From the NCBI GenBank assembly GCA_021397835.1, contig JAJFZO010000566.1:62001-126000 (forward strand): a DNA stretch of 64,000 nucleotides, read 5' to 3'. The notes beneath the pieces are model-generated. The model was not told where the DNA came from. It did not search any database and worked only from the letters and a program-made list of their open reading frames with translations. This DNA comes from Moringa oleifera. Lineage: Eukaryota; Streptophyta; Magnoliopsida; Brassicales; Moringaceae. Positions 60,007 through 64,000 of the stretch are shown in pieces. Numbering within the stretch: the first letter of the stretch is position 1; the number at the start of each line of letters is the position of its first letter. The translations under genes and the position numbers were made by a program.

Positions 60007-63000
60007 AAAATCTGGTCATGACGGATGGTGACATCACCAATTGTTTACAAAAAGACATTGGCCAAATTTAATCTCCATTATCATGCTTAAAATCTAAGTT
60101 GGAAGGGTTATCTAACCAGTTCAAATAGAAAACTAGTATTGATTTACGAAAAGACATGAAGCAAATGTTTGAAAAATTTGATGCAAGGTTAAAAAGAATG
60201 TTGGTTGGTTCGAAGGAGAAGAATTCTTGCAAGAAAAAATCTAAGTTACAAGCTAGAGTTCTTTTAATCACAATTTGAAGAGTGGAGCTAAATGTTCTAA
60301 TAAGGAGGTTGAGTTGCGTTAAAAGACTTAATTCTAATTCAAGAGCCAAAAAGCCAAATCGATACAGAAGTGGTGTTGAAGTTATCTAAGAAGAAAAGAA
60401 TATTGAAGTCCTTACAGTTTGTGACAACAATTTGCTTGGATACTATATGAAGGCAAAGTAATTTTTTCAAGTTGTTTGCATGTTCAAAAAAGAGAAGGTT
60501 CAAACCATTATGATTCACTTGGATGGTAAAGCTTTATAATGGTATTAACAATTCATGTGAAGTTAAGGAGAATTAAAAGATGTTGAATGGCAATTGTATG
60601 CAAATGAGATACGAATTAGATTCTGTAATATGGAATATAAGGACCTTGTGCTTGATCAAGTAAATCTTAAACAATTTATTAAATAAATTTCATAAAAAAT
60701 TTGAAGCATTGTTAAATCTGATAAAATTAAGAAAAGATGTTACTTTAGGTCTTTTTTTAATTAATTTGAAGGTCGATTTTTCTTAATCTATTAAATTATT
60801 ACATTCTAAAATCCTAACCCATTCTGTCTACTTACTAAGCAAGTGAAAGTTACCTTATACGAAATACCTTATAAATATTACATTTTATATAAATCATGTT
60901 AATCTTCTCTCCATACTTATTATTTACCATCAAATAGTTGGACTAATTACATCTCAAACACCTTTTCACCTCTATTACTAAGCATAAAGGATTCACCACT
61001 ATTCTTAAGCCTTATATTTTCTCATAAACAGCCTAACTACTCAAACAATACTAATTCACCAAGGACTATTATTAACAAATTTGTTAAAAGAAATGGAGTG
61101 TTAACTAAAGTATGAAGAGAGGATCAAAGAAAAAAAAAGGCTATATATTTGATGTGGCTCTAAATATATATTTGGTCATAAATATGTTAAGACTCAACTG
61201 TATCTATTTTTGAAGTCAAAAATTGATGATAAAGATGAAGAGCTTGAGAAATTCTATGACTATAATGATACCTTGAAAAAAACTATTGCAAAAATAAAAA
61301 AAAAATACAGCACTTTTCATGTTATTTTATTGCAGGCAAATCTAGGTGTAGAAGAAAATCAAACTATGCATTTGAAAAAAAAAATCAAGAATTTAGGGGT
61401 TACAATCTTAACGAACTCGAGTATTAGTCGTAATTTCATTAACTCTACCATAATGAAAAAGTTGCATTGGATTGTAAAAGGAATTCAAGACATTCATATG
61501 ATAATGGTAAATGAAGAAATAATGAGAATAGTAAGGTTGTGTAAAAATGATAAGTAAAAAGTGCAACAATTCTATTAGTATATTGATTTTTTTTGTATTT
61601 TTTTTGCAAGGTTATGATGTAGTCTTTGAAATTTAGTAGTTATAAGGGCTTAGTCCTACAAAATGTGATTTTAAAAACCTTAAAATGAAGTTCAAATGGA
61701 TTAAAAAATAGTGAGTTATGAGGAAAACCCAAGAAAGTTTTGCTATTAGTCTCTAAAAAAGAAATAGGAAAGCTGGACGTTATCAACAAGAAAGGTATAC
61801 GCACCATGATAGTGAGTGAGTAACATCAAATCTAATTACTGGATAAAATGATGAATAAACAACTGAGTTAGATTGATAAGGAAGCATTGGTGGATGTTTT
61901 ATCATAATTTGATATTTTATTTGAAAAATCAACAGGTCTTTCTCTAAGAAGAAGTCATGAACATACTATTCTTTTAAAAGATAAAACTCAACTAATTAAA
62001 ATGAGGCCTTACAAATACTTAACTGATATAGAAAAAATAAAGTAAAAAGGAATTATAAGAGATAATGATAACCTTTTTTTATTTCTTCAATTATTCTCGT
62101 TAAGAAGAAAGATGACAATTGAAAGTTGTGTGTTGATAATAAATAATTGAATAAACTACCGTTGGGGATATTTTTCTCACTCCGTTAATTAAAAAGCTTC
62201 TGGACGAGTTATCTCTAGTTAGATGGTTTTTTAAATAAGATCTTAGGTTGCATTATCACCATATCAAGATGTAAGACTAAGATATTCATAAAATTGCTTT
62301 CAAGATCCACTATGGCCATTATGAATATTTAATCATATCTTTTTGGCCTCACCAACACACTTTTTATATTTCAGAGTTTTGATGAATTATATTTTTTAAC
62401 AGTTCCTTCGAAAGTTTATAATGATATTCTTTGATGAAATTTTGATGTACTATACAATTTAGGATTTTTATCTTTAATATTTTCATGAAGTATTTATTGT
62501 ATTGGTAGAGTATCAGTTATTTATTAAGCTCTCCAAATGTGAATTTAACTCTTTTTAAATTGAGTATTTAAGTTATGTTATCATTGCACAAACAGTTGCT
62601 ACAGATCCTAAAAAAATATCTTGTATAGTAGATTGATCAATTTTAAAGTTTGTTAAAGATGTGAGAGATTTATTGGGCTTAACAAATTATTAGAAGAGGT
62701 TTGTCAAGGATTAGAGAGTCATATATCAACACTAACTCAACTCTTAAACAATGGAGAATGTTAGTGGAATGCAAAGGCAAAGTAGGCTCTTAATGTATTG
62801 AAAAGAGTGGTGACTTGGGCACTTATATTTGCTCTCTTAGATTTTAATTTGAATTTTATTTTGAAATTAAATGCTTTTAATATTGGTATTAAAATAGTTT
62901 TAACTCAAAGGGACAAACTTATTGCATATTTCAATAAAGCATTAGGTTTTAAACATTAAGTACTTTTAATGTATGAAAAAAAGATGCTAACAATATTGAT

Positions 63001-64000
63001 AGCTATTCAGAAATGAAATTCATACTTGATAGATAGATATTTCAAAATTAAAATTGATCGATACATTTGAAATTCATCTTGAACCAGAAAATAAACACTT
63101 TTGTATAATAAAAATGGGTGGTACAAATGATAAGATATGATTTTAAGGTTTTATATAAAAAAGAGCCTTTAAATACAATTGCAAGTATTCTTTCTAAAAG
63201 GCATAAAGTTGAGTTTTAAGACTATTTTTACAGTCACCAATGACTTCATAAATAGGGTTCAATAATCTTAAACTAAAAAATGAAAAGTTAATTTCTCTAA
63301 TTCATAGCTTATCCTAACACCCAAAAGATCCTTTTTAAGATCAAACAATTCCATCGAATTGAGTATGATTATATGTGTGATAGCATCTACTATACCAAGA
63401 ATATCAATGAACCAGATTATTGCGATTGCTCAGAATACCTTTTTTTGTCTTCTAATTAGCTTTTAGAATCTATTTCTTAGTTTAAGATTCCTCTTACTAA
63501 TACTGACTGGAATAAAAAAAATTAGTAGATCGATTTCGCCCAATATAAAGCATTCCAAATATACTTGGAACAACAAGTAATTGAAAAGATTAGAAAGATT
63601 AGTTGTGAGAAATGATCATTAATTAAAAGAAGAACTTTTAAATTTCTTTCACAAGTCTATTGGAAGTGATAACTCAGGTGTGGTAGCAACCTTAAAATGA
63701 CCAAAGGTTGTATTGTACCAAAAGAGACTCAAGAAAGATGTTAAAAACTTCATCCGAAGTTTTATCTATCAACAATTCAAGTATTATTTTATAACTTATC
63801 TTATATTACTATAGTCATTGCCAATTCCAGAATCTGTTTGTTCACATATCTTTATGGATTTCATAAAGGGCTCACAAAATCAAGAGGTTTATTTTGGTTC
63901 TTGTCGTGGTTGATAGATTGAGTAAATATACTTATTTCTTGCCTTTACCTCATCCTTATTCAGCTTTAAGAGTGGCTCAATTATTTCTTGGTAACATTTA
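59994..64000 (+). mobile_element. Ty3/gypsy LTR retrotransposon relic, 3' end off window
   Basis: Domains appear in Ty3/gypsy order on the plus strand, all broken by stops and shifts. The gag part is at about 60060-60720 (MIHLDGKAL-like at 60500-60540). A zinc-knuckle relic is near 61130-61180. A protease-like ILTNSSISRNFINS, where the catalytic Asp-Ser-Gly has decayed, is at about 61405-61450. Reverse transcriptase runs 61900-62500 (EHTILLKDKTQLIKMRPYKY; the YxDD region is lost). Then come DLLGLTNY and RNase H at 62660-63210 (YFNKALGFKH, YEKKMLTILIAIQK, YDFKVLYKK). An integrase zinc-finger part is at about 63600-63770, and integrase core begins at 63815 (LPIPESVCSHIFMDFIKGS). RNase H before integrase marks the Ty3/gypsy type. 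It is old and not functional. Confidence 0.88.

Noticed and set aside
1..64000. A new defence, toxin or gene-cluster system
   Set aside because: All clearly coding genes belong to known plant families and are functionally unrelated; only two or three small unrecognised genes remain open.

Overview
This window is nuclear DNA of a flowering plant, most probably a eudicot. The genes have many exons with GT-AG introns, the spacers are very AT-rich, and plant-specific families are present: an ATL RING-H2 ligase, a QUASIMODO-type PMT methyltransferase, cinnamyl alcohol dehydrogenase and a plant-type NUP98. Transposon remnants and a chloroplast-derived insert add to this. I cannot name the species. 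Nothing points to bacterial, viral or CRISPR content. I found no wholly new biological system; the novelty lies in unrecognised small genes and in the duplication and insertion history.

Layout. 1-126 (-): 5' end of a TMEM120/TMPIT-like membrane protein gene that runs off the window. 1821-4331 (-): complete five-exon PMT18-like Golgi methyltransferase. 6702-25254 (-): 27-exon HEATR6-like HEAT-repeat gene (1201 codons). Its 4.9 kb intron 7 holds an L1-type LINE, which itself contains a 290 bp piece of chloroplast 23S rDNA. 27994-28626 (+): intronless ATL RING-H2 ubiquitin ligase. 29686-29943 (-): hypothetical short ORF. 30507-32093 (+): two-exon protein of unknown function, probably mitochondrial, with a winged-helix look. 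34148-35005 (-): putative two-exon gene, head to head with a CAD1-like dehydrogenase at 35277-37773 (+). 41055-42550 (-): ribosomal protein L9 (uL6). 46695-54739 (-): 12-exon NUP98 nucleoporin. 55.3-60 kb: AT-rich spacer. 60-64 kb (+): heavily decayed Ty3/gypsy retrotransposon that leaves the window inside integrase.

Duplication history. The 3' part of the CAD gene was copied downstream with its introns (38617-39169). The block from that copy through RPL9 was then copied again (42987-44635), giving a second CAD relic and a broken RPL9 copy. A Tourist-like (PIF/Harbinger) element at 39365-40289 entered the first block later. The second block keeps the uninterrupted TTA target. A sister copy of the element lies at 33019-33953.

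Functional grouping. These are unlinked housekeeping and regulatory genes (wall and Golgi methylation, translation, nuclear transport, ubiquitination, alcohol dehydrogenase), not an operon-like set. Exon boundaries were read by eye from splice consensus, reading-frame continuity and remembered family sequence.
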